Source: a virus. From it: a DNA stretch of 29,174 bases. Where the stretch lies: the IMG/VR virus record IMGVR_UViG_3300009164_000261, positions 1 through 29,174 of that record; one strand, 5' to 3'. Shown piece by piece: positions 6,312-18,700 of this stretch. A model generated the notes under the pieces. The model was not told where the DNA came from and did no database searches. It was given only the letters and a program-made list of their open reading frames with translations. The position numbers and the translations under genes are program-made. The number at the start of each line of letters is the position of its first letter. The first letter of the stretch is position 1.

Positions 6312-9300
6312 ATGAGTGCAACTGATAGACAAAATAGGTTATTAATCGCTAAAGACTGGAGAAAAGTATACCAGTCTTTCCGCAATGCCGACTTCCAAAG
6401 TTACGATTTTGAAAATATTCGTAGGAGCATGATTGACTATTTGCGCCAGAACTTTCCAGAAGATTTTAACGATTATATTGAGTCAAGCGAATACCTTGCC
6501 CTAATTGACCTTATTGCTTACTTGGGCCAAAGCATAGCTTTCCGTGTGGATTTAAATGCCCGTGAAAACTTCCTAGAACTAGCAGATCGTCGTGACAGTG
6601 TATTACGTCTTGCACGTATGTTAAGTTATAATGCCAAGCGCAATCAAGCGGCCAACGGTTTGTTAAAAGTAGTGGCAGTACAATCTACACAGAATATATT
6701 AGATTCAAATGGCCGAAATATCGCCAATCAAATTATTAGTTGGAACGATAGCTCTAATGCTAACTGGTATGATCAGTTTATAGCAGTGATGAATGCCGCG
6801 TTTCCTGCAACTCAACAATTTGGAAATCCAAGCGATAGCGCGACTGTTTATAGCGTACCAACTGAGCAATATAAATTTAATGGTGCAAACACCGCAGTTC
6901 CTATCTACAGCTTTAGCAAAACAGTCAACGGTTCTAAAATGGATTTTGAAGTTACCAGTACTACTTTTGTCGGCCAGGGATACATTTACGAGGAAGCTCC
7001 TAAGATTGCTAACCGCATGGCATGTGTTTATAAAAATGACGGCCAAGGTGCGGCTAGCGTTAATACTGGATTTTTCTTTAATTTTGTGCAAGGCACATTG
7101 AATCAAGGTAATTTTACAATTACACAACCAAGCACTAACGAAATCATTGAATTAGATTCTCCTAATATTAATGATACCGACTTGTGGTTATACAAGGTGG
7201 ATCAGCGTGGTGTTGAATCGGAACTATGGACTCCTGTTCCTAATTTAGTAGGTAATAATATTATCTATAACAGTTTAAACAAGTCAATTAAAAATATCTA
7301 TAAAGCCATCACACGAGCCGGCGACCGTGTGGCGTTGTCTTTCAGTGACGGCATTTTTGGAACACTTCCGCTAGGCACATTCAATGTGTACTATCGTATC
7401 AGTAACGGACTATCATATACCATTAACCCGCAAGATATTCGCGGTGTTACAATGACTATACCTTACTATTCAAACACAGGACAACAAGAACAACTTACAC
7501 TTACATTGTCGTTGCAAACAAGTGTGGACAACAGTGCATCTACAGAAAGCAATGATACTGTAAAAGCTAACGCTCCTGCAACTTATTATACACAAAATAG
7601 AATGATTACTGGTGAAGATTATAATATTAGTCCTCTTGCAGTTAGTCAGGAAATTGCAAAAATCAAAGCTGTAAACAGAAGCTCGAGCGGTGTTAGTAGG
7701 TACCTTGATTTAATTGACCCAACAGGAAAATATAGCAAAACTAATTTGTTTGCCGACGACGGAATACTTTATCAAGAAACATATTCAACAGATCTTACAT
7801 TTACCTATGCTAGTAAAACTGATGCTCAGGCAATAGTTTATAATACTGTATTTGAGATATTGACAGATCCGAATTTAAGAAACTTTTACTATTCAAAATT
7901 TACAAAGATCAGTACAACATTACTTGATATAGCATGGTACAATACAGTTAATGATACTAATTTTTCAAGTGGTTATTTTGGATCAACTACAGATGCCAAA
8001 CCTTACTTAGTTTCTAGTTATACAACTACCGCATTAAAGTATGCAGGTGTAGGCTCACTAATAAAATTTGAAGCTCCTTTAAGCGCAAGCGGCAGTCTAC
8101 AAGTATTTGATAGAACTAATAATAATGCATTGATACCTAAAACCATTCCTGCTAAAGCAAATACCAGCAGTTATATTTGGGCTGAAATAGTTTCCTTAAT
8201 AGGCGACGGAACTGCCAACGGCACAGGAGTTTTAATATCAGGAGAAGGCCCGGTATCTTTAAATGATATTATACCAACAGGCGCAGTTGCTACTCGAGTT
8301 ATTCCAGTATGGAGAACAGTAATAGACAAAGCAGTTATTACCACAATGATTGATCTTATTACAAGCAATCTTCCATTTGGTCTGCGCTTTGACATAAACA
8401 CACAGTCTTGGCAAATTGTTTTCCAGTCAAATTTAAATTCGGTAGATGATTTTAGTTTAAACAAAACAGGCGATACTAGTAATCTATTATTAGATTCTAG
8501 CTGGTTGCTATTATTTGTCACAGATACTGTAACATATACTATAACAACAAGAAAATTACGTTATATATTTGAAAGCGACCTTCAAGTAAGATTTTATTTT
8601 GATAGCACAGAGCGAGTTTATGATAACGTTTCGGGTAAACTGTTAACTGATTCAATTAATATTTTAAGTATTAACACACAGCCGGGATTAGCCGAACCGT
8701 TTACTTTTGATCAAAATTTAAAAGTAGTAGGTCAGTTTATTGGTCTAGACGGATATATTGATACTAAAAAACTTGTGGTTACTTTTAGTGATAAAAATAA
8801 TACAGGAATAGTACAAGATCCTGAAACTTTTGACAATGTAGCAATGCCAGCATCTACTTCTTTATTATCGTCCTACTATGTTGTTTTAGAAAAATACCAA
8901 GTTGAAAACGGACAAGAAGATTATAGATATGTCAGTAATGCCAATAGTACAGTTGTTATTTTACCAACTCAACCCAAAACATTTTCACAATATGCTAATG
9001 GACAATATTTTTATTTTATAGATATTGACACAGTAGCAAAATTAAATAGCGTTACTTCGGAGTTGACTCCAAGTCTGGATTATAGAGTGTTCTTAGGCAG
9101 AGCCGATCTAAAATTCCAGTATACACACAATGCAAGTGATACCCATAGAATAGACCCGGGTGTTAGTAATATTATGGATGTGTTTGTATTAACAAATGGA
9201 TATGACACTTTATTTAGACAGTGGCTTAACGGTGTGATTGCAAGTAAACCGTTACCAGCAAGTAGCGATGAATTGAATAACTTAATTTCTCCTAAATTAA

Positions 9301-9794
9301 ATTTAATTAAATCTATAAGCGACGAAATTATATACCATCCTGTAAAATATAAAGTCCTTTTCGGAGCAAAAGCCGAAAAGAATTTACAAGCACAATTTAA
9401 AGTAATTATAAATTCATCAGTAGTAATTTCTGACAACGATGTTAAAACACAAATACTAGCGGCCATTAATAACTTTTTTGCACTGGGTAACTGGGAATTT
9501 GGAGATACGTTTTATTTTACAGAAATGGCCGCGTATGTTACAAGTCAACTTAGTCCTAACATAGTCAATTTTGTTATAGTGCCATCAGGTAGTACATTAT
9601 CGTTTGGCGGCCTATTTGAAATCACAGCAGGCCCTGACGAAATCTTTATAAGCGGTGCAACTATCGATAATATTGACATAGTTCCGTCCATTACATCTTC
9701 TCTCATCAATAGTTTAGGTAATATTACATTAAAATCAAATGCGGTAGCAATACAAGCATTAACAAGCTCAGCTTACGGATCGACAAATGTCTGA
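6312..9794 (+). CDS. gp6: Baseplate wedge protein gp6 (enlarged)
   Basis: A 1160-residue baseplate wedge protein; T4 gp6 is ~660 residues and forms the inner ring that links the six wedges. The N-terminus is typical of the family: DWRKVYQSFRNADFQSYDFE, then SEYLALIDLIAYLGQSIAFR and RENFLELADRRDSVLRLARM. The C-terminal part (about residues 990-1110) is a gp6/J-like region with ISDEIIYHPVKYKVLFGAKA, FALGNWEFGDTFYFTEMA and a GGLFEITAGPDEIFI segment. The extra length lies in the middle (about residues 430-960), beta-rich and with no motif I recognise. AGGA at 6302-6305 supports the ATG. The 3' end overlaps the next gene by 8 nt. Family assignment is firm; the role of the middle region is unknown. 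Confidence 0.88.
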   Translation: MSATDRQNRLLIAKDWRKVYQSFRNADFQSYDFENIRRSMIDYLRQNFPEDFNDYIESSEYLALIDLIAYLGQSIAFRVDLNARENFLELADRRDSVLRLARMLSYNAKRNQAANGLLKVVAVQSTQNILDSNGRNIANQIISWNDSSNANWYDQFIAVMNAAFPATQQFGNPSDSATVYSVPTEQYKFNGANTAVPIYSFSKTVNGSKMDFEVTSTTFVGQGYIYEEAPKIANRMACVYKNDGQGAASVNTGFFFNFVQGTLNQGNFTITQPSTNEIIELDSPNINDTDLWLYKVDQRGVESELWTPVPNLVGNNIIYNSLNKSIKNIYKAITRAGDRVALSFSDGIFGTLPLGTFNVYYRISNGLSYTINPQDIRGVTMTIPYYSNTGQQEQLTLTLSLQTSVDNSASTESNDTVKANAPATYYTQNRMITGEDYNISPLAVSQEIAKIKAVNRSSSGVSRYLDLIDPTGKYSKTNLFADDGILYQETYSTDLTFTYASKTDAQAIVYNTVFEILTDPNLRNFYYSKFTKISTTLLDIAWYNTVNDTNFSSGYFGSTTDAKPYLVSSYTTTALKYAGVGSLIKFEAPLSASGSLQVFDRTNNNALIPKTIPAKANTSSYIWAEIVSLIGDGTANGTGVLISGEGPVSLNDIIPTGAVATRVIPVWRTVIDKAVITTMIDLITSNLPFGLRFDINTQSWQIVFQSNLNSVDDFSLNKTGDTSNLLLDSSWLLLFVTDTVTYTITTRKLRYIFESDLQVRFYFDSTERVYDNVSGKLLTDSINILSINTQPGLAEPFTFDQNLKVVGQFIGLDGYIDTKKLVVTFSDKNNTGIVQDPETFDNVAMPASTSLLSSYYVVLEKYQVENGQEDYRYVSNANSTVVILPTQPKTFSQYANGQYFYFIDIDTVAKLNSVTSELTPSLDYRVFLGRADLKFQYTHNASDTHRIDPGVSNIMDVFVLTNGYDTLFRQWLNGVIASKPLPASSDELNNLISPKLNLIKSISDEIIYHPVKYKVLFGAKAEKNLQAQFKVIINSSVVISDNDVKTQILAAINNFFALGNWEFGDTFYFTEMAAYVTSQLSPNIVNFVIVPSGSTLSFGGLFEITAGPDEIFISGATIDNIDIVPSITSSLINSLGNITLKSNAVAIQALTSSAYGSTNV

Positions 9795-12700
9795 TAACAC
9801 AAATCCAACAGGTTCTAACAATTTTTCTACAGTAGATTTACTGCCTAAATATTATCGTACAGACGATAATAGAAAATTCATACAGGCAACAATAGATCAA
9901 TTAACACAAAAAGGTACGGCTAAAAAAGTAAACGGTTTCATAGGCCGTAAAAATGCTAAGTCGGCCAACGGCAAAGACATTTATATTAATGCCCCAACTA
10001 CAGTAAGACAAGATTATCAATTAGAACCAGCAGTGGTAGTAAATGATGTTACCGGCAATGTAGAATTTTTTAAAGATTATCAAGATTTTATTAATCAATT
10101 AAAAGTATTTGGCGGCAATGTTGATAATCACGAAAGATTAAATCGTCAAGAATTTTATAGTTGGGATCCACACATTGACTGGGATAAATTTATTAGCTTC
10201 CAACAATACTATTGGTTGCCTTACGGCCCTGATGTTATTAATATTGTTGGACAACAATTAAATGTTGTAAGCACTTTCAAAGTTGAACTTACAACAAGTG
10301 CAACACAACAAAAAGAATATTTGTTTACTCCTAACGGATTAGACAGAAATCCAGTGGTAACACTATATAGAGGACAAACATATTATTTTGAAATTAATAG
10401 TCCTGGAGAACCTTTTAGTATTAAAACAGCTAGAACTTTAGGTACATTGGATCGATATACTGACGAAGGTTATGTAAGTAAGTTTGGAGTTACAAACGGT
10501 ACAATTAAATTTACAGTTCCAATTTCTGGGCCAGACACACTATATTATGTAAGTGAACGTGATCCTAACTTAGGTTCTATTTTTAAATTTTTAGACATTA
10601 CCGAAAACACTTACATTAATCTTGAAACAGATTTAATAGGTAAGAAGACCTATACACTATCAAACGGCACTCCACTAAGCAACGGTATGAAAGTATCGTT
10701 TGGCGGTAATGTTACCCCTGCATCTTATACTTCAGGCGAATACTATGTGGAGGGCGTTGGCACAGCAATTACCCTGATTCCAACCACTATATTTGAAGTT
10801 ATTAGCACATACACAGAAGATCGATCTGTGGCATTTGACTCTACATTGTTTGATCAATATCCGTTTGCGGCCGCAAACTCATATGCCGGCAAGCAAGACT
10901 ATATTACAATTAATAAAGCAAGTAAGGATAGAAATCCATGGAGTCGATACAATCGTTGGTTCCATAAAGATACAATCAATGCCAGTGCGGCTTTTAATAA
11001 TAAACTTGCAGATTTTGATCAATCTAATCGTGCAACAAGACCTATTATTGAATTTAACCCAGATTTAAAACTTTTTAACTTTGGTGTAGTAGCAACAAAA
11101 GATGTCGATTTAGTTGATTCTTATACTAAGGATGTATTCAGTAACATTGAAGGTAAGGCCGGATATAACGTTGACGGTATTGATCTAGCGGCCGGCATGC
11201 GTGTTGTATTTGTTGCAGATACTGATGCACTAGTAAACAATAAAGTTTATAAAGTTACTTTTGTCAATATTGAAAATTCAGGAATTGGCGTACCTCAGAT
11301 ACGTTTAATACTTGACGAAAGTCCTGCAATAAATTCAAATATTTTAGTAAGACAAGGACAAATATACCAAGGTAAGACTTTCTGGTATAACGGAACAACT
11401 TGGGTATTGGGACAGCAAAAAACAACTGTAAATCAAGCGCCGTTATTTGACATGTTTGATGCTAATCAACAAAGTTTTTCATTGTATCCAGGTTCAAGAT
11501 TTGCTGGTAACAAGATATTTTCTTACAAGCTAGGAACAACTACAACCGACAGCATACTTGGATTTAGTTTAAGCTATCAGAATATTAACAACGTAGGCGA
11601 TATACTATTTTCGTTTAACTTAATATCGGATACTTTTGATTATAAAGAAAACGAAATATTAGTTACAAAGTCTGTTAACACTGGATTTTTATCTAAACTA
11701 GAATTTAATAATGATACTACTTACGTTAACGGTTGGCAAATCAGTAAGGTAACTCGTTACCAGCCGGGCGTTAGAATTTATAAAGATTCTGGATTAACAA
11801 ATAATTTTCCACTAGACATCTATGATAACAAAACAAATTTACTTGATTTAGAAGCCCGAGTATTTGTTAACGGAATTAGAATTGATTCTGCGGCATGGAC
11901 GTTAGTGGATGCTGTAAATTATAAACAGATTAAATTAGTTACTGATATAGCATTAACCGATGTACTAACAATCAAGGCATTTTCAGCACAACCGATTAAT
12001 GCTAACGGATTTTATGAAATTCCTATTAATTTACAAAATAATCCCTTAAACGTTGACATGAAAAATTTCACGTTAGGTGAAGTAGCTGACCATTTAAATT
12101 CAATAGTTGATAATATACAAGATGAGTTTGTAGGATTGGTCTCAGGATCAAATAATCTTAGAGACTTAGGTAATGTGACACCTTACGGTACAAAATTTGT
12201 ACAACACAGTGGCCCTGCTAGTCTAGCAGTATATCATATTGCCAGCGAGCAAAATAATATAATTCGAGCATTAGAAAAATCTAGAGATGACTATGGCAAA
12301 TTTAAACATAGTTTCTTGCTTGCGGCTCAAAATTTAGGAACTGATACAAATGTAGTTGCCCAAGTTGACTTACTACTTAAAAAATTAGTTTCAAATAAAA
12401 CAAAAAAATCATCTTACTATTTTAGTGATATGGTTCCATTTACAGGCAAAAAAGTTACAGAGTATACTATTGTAGATAATCGTATCAGAACATACCCATT
12501 AACAAATGTGTATAGTAATACTGAACTAAGTAATAAAGCAGTTTCTGTTTATCTTAACGGTATCCAACCACCGGAAGGCATACAATTACTATACGGTAAA
12601 GATTATACTTTTACAACAGACGGCTATGTATTAATTACTAACAATGTTGAATTGCTAGACGGCAATACTCTTACAATCTTTGAATATGATAGCACAGACG

Positions 12701-15700
12701 GATGTTTTATTCCACCTACTCCTACCAAGTTAGGACTATGGCCAAAGTTTGAACCTAAAATATATGTTGATTATAGTTTACTAACTCCGCGAACAATGAT
12801 ACAAGGTCATGACGGAAGCCAGACTTTGGCATACGGTGATTATCGTGACAACATTATTTTAGAATTAGAAAAACGAATTTATAATAATTTACAAATTCAA
12901 TACGACTCAACGATATTTGACATCTATGATATTATTCCAGGATATTATAGAAATAGTGATTATTCTCTAGACGAGATCAATCGAGTACTGGCGCCAGGAT
13001 TTTATAAGTGGGCAAATCTAGTAGGCCGAGATTTTTCTAAACAAGTAGGGTTTAATAAAGATAGCACATTTACATATAACTACAGAGGACACCCTTCACC
13101 GGATGGTAGAGAATTACCAGGTTACTGGCGCGGCATTTTTAGATGGGTATACGATACTGACAGACCAAATATCTGCCCATGGGAAATGCTTGGAATAAGC
13201 GAAGAACCAAGCTGGTGGCAACAACAATACGGCCCAGCACCTTATACAAGTAATAATACTATTATGTGGAAAGACTTGGAAGAAGGCGCAGTTAAAGAGC
13301 CTGGCATGCCTGTTGAATATCGAACACAATTTGCAAGACCTGATCTATTAAATCATTTGCCGGTTGACGAATCTGGAAACTTAGTTAGTCCGGTTAGTGC
13401 AAGATTAGCTAATGGTGTGTTTAGTACAGACAATCAAGGCAGTTATATATTTGGAGATGTTGCACCGGTCGAGTCTGCATGGCGCCGCAGTAGTTATTAT
13501 CCATTTAGTATATTAATTGCGGCAATGGTTTTAAAACCAGCACACACTCTTGCTACTTGTTTAGATAAATCTCGAACTGTCAGAAACTTGTGCGGACAAT
13601 TAGTTTATAAAGATACTGGATTGCATATTAAACCAAGTGATATTGTATTGCCTAGCATTTATTCTAGCAGTACTAGAGTATACACATCGGGTATTATCAA
13701 CTATCTAATTGAGTCTTTAATAACCACTAATGTTAATTACTATAACAACTATCAATATAATTTAGATAATCTAGATATTAAATTATCTTATAGAGTTAGT
13801 GGATTTACAAGTAAAGATAATTTTAATTTAATCTTAGATAGCAAAAATCCAGCATCTACTGGAAACGTGTTTGTTCCTCCAGAAAATTATAAAATATTTT
13901 ATAATAGTTCTAGCCCAATTGCTAAACTGTCATACAGTGGAATTATTATTACTAAGTTATCTGAGGGATATGAAATCAAAGGCTACAGCCTTTCTGAAGC
14001 ATTTTTTAAATATTTTCCTCCCCGCCAAGAACTTGGACCACGCATTAATGTAGGCGGTATTAGTGCCTCGTTCGTAAATTGGACTGCTGGTAAGACATAT
14101 TCAGTAGGGCAAAATGTATTTTACAATGGAAAATATTACAGAACTTTATACGCTGTAACTCCAAACGTTTTTGATGTAAAAGCATTTGCGGCGTTACCCG
14201 AGCTTCCAGTAACTGGAGGTGTGTCATCAGTATTTAGAAATGCTTGGGATTCCTCTAGTGTTAATATATTGCCTTACGGATCTGTATTATCAAATGTACA
14301 ACAAGTTGTTGATTTTATTTTAGGATACGGAGAATATTTAAAATCACAAGGATTTATATTTGAAGATTTTAATAATAATCTTGGTAATGTTACTAACTGG
14401 AGTACCACTGCTAAAGAATTTATGTTCTGGACTACACAAAAATGGAGTACAGGTCAGGATACATGGCAACAGTGGATTCCTAATCGAGCAGTGGGTCATG
14501 GAACTATTGTAAAATATCAAGATGTTTACTATCGAGCTTTACAAAATATTCCAGAACAACCTGCGTTCTTAGAAAATAATTATATTAAATTAGATGGATT
14601 AAACACGATCGGTAGTGCAGTAATAAGTTTAAGCCCTGCGGCTAATGCATTGTCATTTAGTTCAATATTATCGGTTGCAGAAGATATTAATAATCCGTTT
14701 AACGAATATGAAATTTATAAAGTAGACGGCAGTAGTTTGACTCCGTCAGATTTAAATTCAAATAGACAAGGCAACGTTGTTACATTTAGCCCAGACGATA
14801 ACGGAACAATATACAATGCTAGCTTTTATCTAGTTCAAAAAGAACAAATTCTAGTACTTGATAATTCTACAGTTTTTAATGATGTTATATACAATCCAGA
14901 AAGTGGGTATCGACAAGAGCGTATCAAAGTTGCTGGTTTTATTAGTAGTGAATGGTTTGGCGGCTTTGAAGTACCGGGCTTTATTTTTGATAGAGCAGAT
15001 GTTAAGCAATGGAGTTCTTGGACAGACTATGCATTAGGTGATATTGTGTCTTATCAAGGATATTATTATAGTGCTGTACGATTCTTGGCAGGTACTGACG
15101 AATTTGATTCCAATAACTGGATGCAAATTAAAAAACCTCAGCCAGCACTATTGCCAAACTGGAGCTATAAAGCTGGCCAGTTTGAAGATTTTTATAATTT
15201 AGATCAAGATAATTTTGATACAGGCCAACAAGTTATTGCACAGCATCTAGTTGGATATCAGAAGCGCCAGTATCTAAGTAATATCATTCAAGATAACATC
15301 AGTGAATTTCAATTTTATCAAGGTATGATAAAAGAAAAAGGAACACAAAACAGTCTTAATAAATTATTTGATGTGTTAAGTGCTGAAAATAAAGAAAGTT
15401 TAACATTTTACGAAGAATGGGGCATCCGTGTTGGCCAGTATGGCGCAAGCCAATCCTATGAAGCGGTTGAATTTTTAATTGAGCAACCAAACCTTACTAA
15501 AAATCCACAAGGATTTTATCTAACAATTCAACCCGAGGTTTCAACAAATTACAATGTTAATATTTCAGCTAATGATGTATATGTTAAACCTCGCGGATAT
15601 ACAGCCGACCCTTGGCCTGTTAATAATACACAAAAATTATTTTTAAGAACACCAGGATATGTCCAACCAACTGACCAAGTATATCAAATAAGTACCCTTG

Positions 15701-18700
15701 AAGAATTACTCGCTACCAGTGTTGCATCCTTTAATACTGGCATGTATATTTGGGTTACTTTTGAAAAAACAAGCTGGAACATTTATAGATTCTCTTCGTC
15801 TACAATCAAACCGTCAGATGCAATTTATAATAGTTCAAACAAAACAATCACAATTTTTTCAAATAACCAACTTGATTCAAGTTTGCTAGGACAATATGTT
15901 GCACTAAAACAAATTGCATTTGCTGGATTTTATAAAGTTGTTGATGTCAACTTACAAGATTTTACTATCGAAGCACCTTCATATAAACCTGGTGCAGAGT
16001 GGCCAACCGCCGAGACAATTGCGGCTAATTTAGAAATATTTAGATTATATTCAGTGCGAGCAGATTCGATTGATAATGCCAATGATATTATTAAATCATT
16101 TACTTCTCCTGGTGATAAAATTTGGATCGATAATGATTCGTCTAACAAATGGGCAGAATTAGAATTAAATTCTGTTTATACTAGTACTGAAATTAGAAAG
16201 CCATATCCTACTTCAGACATGGCGCACGGTCGAATAGTTGTTACAAATTTAGAAGGCACAGTTACCGCAGTATCTACTCAAGTTGGCGAAGTTATTGTTT
16301 ATAGCAAACAAGGTCCTCGCTGGATCTTTAAACAGATTATTAAACGTCCTTTCATGTCACAAAATGTCTTTGGTCAAAATCCAAATGCACTTGATACATT
16401 TGCTAACACTATGGCAATGAGTCCAGACGGAGAGTTTTTAGCAATTGGTAGTCCTCGAGTAGGCAATCTTGCTACTAAACAATTAGCTAACGGGAATGTA
16501 ATCTGTGATCCGTCAGCAACTAATTCTGTTAATTTACAAGCTGGAGCAGTAAGTTTATATCAAAAAACATCATATGATGAATACATTTTATTGTTTACAA
16601 TTGTAAGCGGGGATAATACTGCCAATCAACAATTTGGTTCTAGTTTAGCATTTGGCGACGGAAAATTGTTTATAGGCTCGATAGGGCCATCAAGTTCTGG
16701 AACACAAGCAACTGTATATCAATTGAAATATGTTGCAGTTAATGGAGTTGAATCAGTAGCATCTACTCTTAACGCAGACGGCGACGATGCTAACGCAATT
16801 GTTACAGTGACCTATGACGGCGGCATTGCATCAACAGTTAGCTCTACTAGCGATTTAATTTTTGATGGCGGCCCAGCATTACCTATTGAAACTACCGGAG
16901 ATCGTTGGTTATTAACCAAGCCTGGTATTAGTGTTGTTAATGGAACGTTATCTGGATTTGGCGCTGACATTAGTGTTACAAACGACAATGCAATCCTTGT
17001 AATTTCAGCACCATTGGCTGGAAACGTTTACATTTACTCGTTAGATGCAAATAACAATTATAATTTAATACAAACAGTTTCTGGACCAAGTCAGATAGTG
17101 TCTAATCCAACAACTATAAGTGGAGTATTCGCTTTCAACGGTGGCACATTATCTGGCGGTACTGGATTTAGAAACACAACTGATAAATTTCTTAGAACAA
17201 CAATATCATCAGTAACTACAACAGGCGGTAGTGGAACAGGATTATTAGTTGATGTTATTGTTACTAGTCAAGGAGTTTTGCAGACTGTAACAGTAAGAGA
17301 TCCGGGTAGAAACTACAAAGTAAATGATATTATTACTGTTGTTAATCCGTTAGGTACAGGTGGAGTGTTAGCACTAACCTGGGCTACTTCTACATATAAT
17401 TCTGGCGTTCAATATAAAATTGGAGATACTGTAATATATGGTGGAAATTATTATGTGGCAATTCTGGACACAATTAATAATTCTGTAACTAATGCAACAT
17501 ACTGGTCACCACTAACATTTGCAAATAGTACTACTGGTTCTAATATTGCTACCACTACAAATCGTTCAGGATCTGGTTTAACAGTTAAATTAGCACATAC
17601 TACGACCCCAGGATCATTATCTGGATCTATTATTATTCCAGTCCCTGGTATTAGAAATTTTGAAATAGGACAGCTAGTATTTTCGTCTACAGTGCCAACT
17701 GCGTTCGCTCCTAATACATATATTACCCAAGTCAATTCTGTAACTTATTCGGGTTCTGTTCAAAATAACATTTTAACTGTTAATAAGATTACTGCTGGAC
17801 TAAATCCAGTAGTTGCAGAAATTGTTGGATCTATAACTGAAAAAACTCTTACAATAGAGCAATTATCGGGCGCCAATATTATTCCTGGTATGCAATTAAG
17901 CGGCTTAGGAATCAACGGAGATTATACAATTGTTAGTGGTAGCGGAACTATCTGGACTATTTCAAACTCTGTTACAGTGTCAACACGTGAGATAACAGCT
18001 ACATTATACGAAACTATTCGGTCTGGCATGCAACTTGGTAATCCTGCACTTGATACTATTTCTACATTCACTGCTACTGTTACAACAAAAGGCACAGCAA
18101 ATCTAACTGGAGCAACAACTACAATAGTAGGTGGAGTTGCTACATTATACAACGCTAAGATTACTGGAATAACATTGACGTTCGATGCAGTTACTGGTGG
18201 TGATCCTGTAGTTCCAGGAATGATATTAACTGGATCAGGAGTTACTGCTGGTACTAAAATATTATACGGTTCTGGAACAATATGGACAGTTAATACTAGT
18301 CAAACTGTTGCCGGCCCTATAACTATCACAGCTACATTATCATCTGCTACTATTATTGGATTTATACTTTCGTTCTCGTCTACCTCTGGAGCAGTATTGG
18401 CCCCAGGCATGGTTTTATCAGGCGGCACTGTGCTTGCTGGCACAACAATCATTGGCGGTTCCGGAACATCGTGGACTGTTAGCCTTAGTCAAAATACTAC
18501 TTGTACTACTGCCACAGTACCTAACGGAATTATTTCTGGAAATATATTAACGTTTACAGCATCCAGCGGATCGCCGGTAGAAACTGGAATGGTATTAACA
18601 GGGGGTACGGTATTAGATGGAACTGTTATTACCGGAGGTGCTGGTACAACTTGGTACGTTAACATTAGTCAGTCAACTACTTGTACCCGAGCAACATCAC

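Larger units (their letters stand above)
14080..17520 (+). repeat. Four CBM5/12-like (chitin-binding-type) modules inside the giant protein
   Basis: Four short segments share the pattern W..(Y)..G..V.Y.G.YY, in two cases closing with W. They are residues 1432-1457 (14080-14157; YSVGQNVFYNGKYYRTLYAV), 1565-1604 (14479-14598; VGHGTIVKYQDVYYRALQ), 1742-1778 (15010-15120; YALGDIVSYQGYYYSAV ... NNW) and 2532-2578 (17380-17520; YKIGDTVIYGGNYYVAI ... TYW). This is the layout of the small aromatic CBM5/12 carbohydrate-binding fold. The first three lie before the propeller and the fourth within its insertion. Glycan binding is inferred from the pattern. Confidence 0.55.

Noticed and set aside
10867-10874. 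GCGGCCGC (also 23869-23876 and 27781-27788), which could suggest cloning or vector junctions
   Set aside because: All three fall in frame on Ala-Ala-Ala or Ala-Ala codons within continuous genes, and follow from the use of GCG/GCC where GCWGC is avoided.
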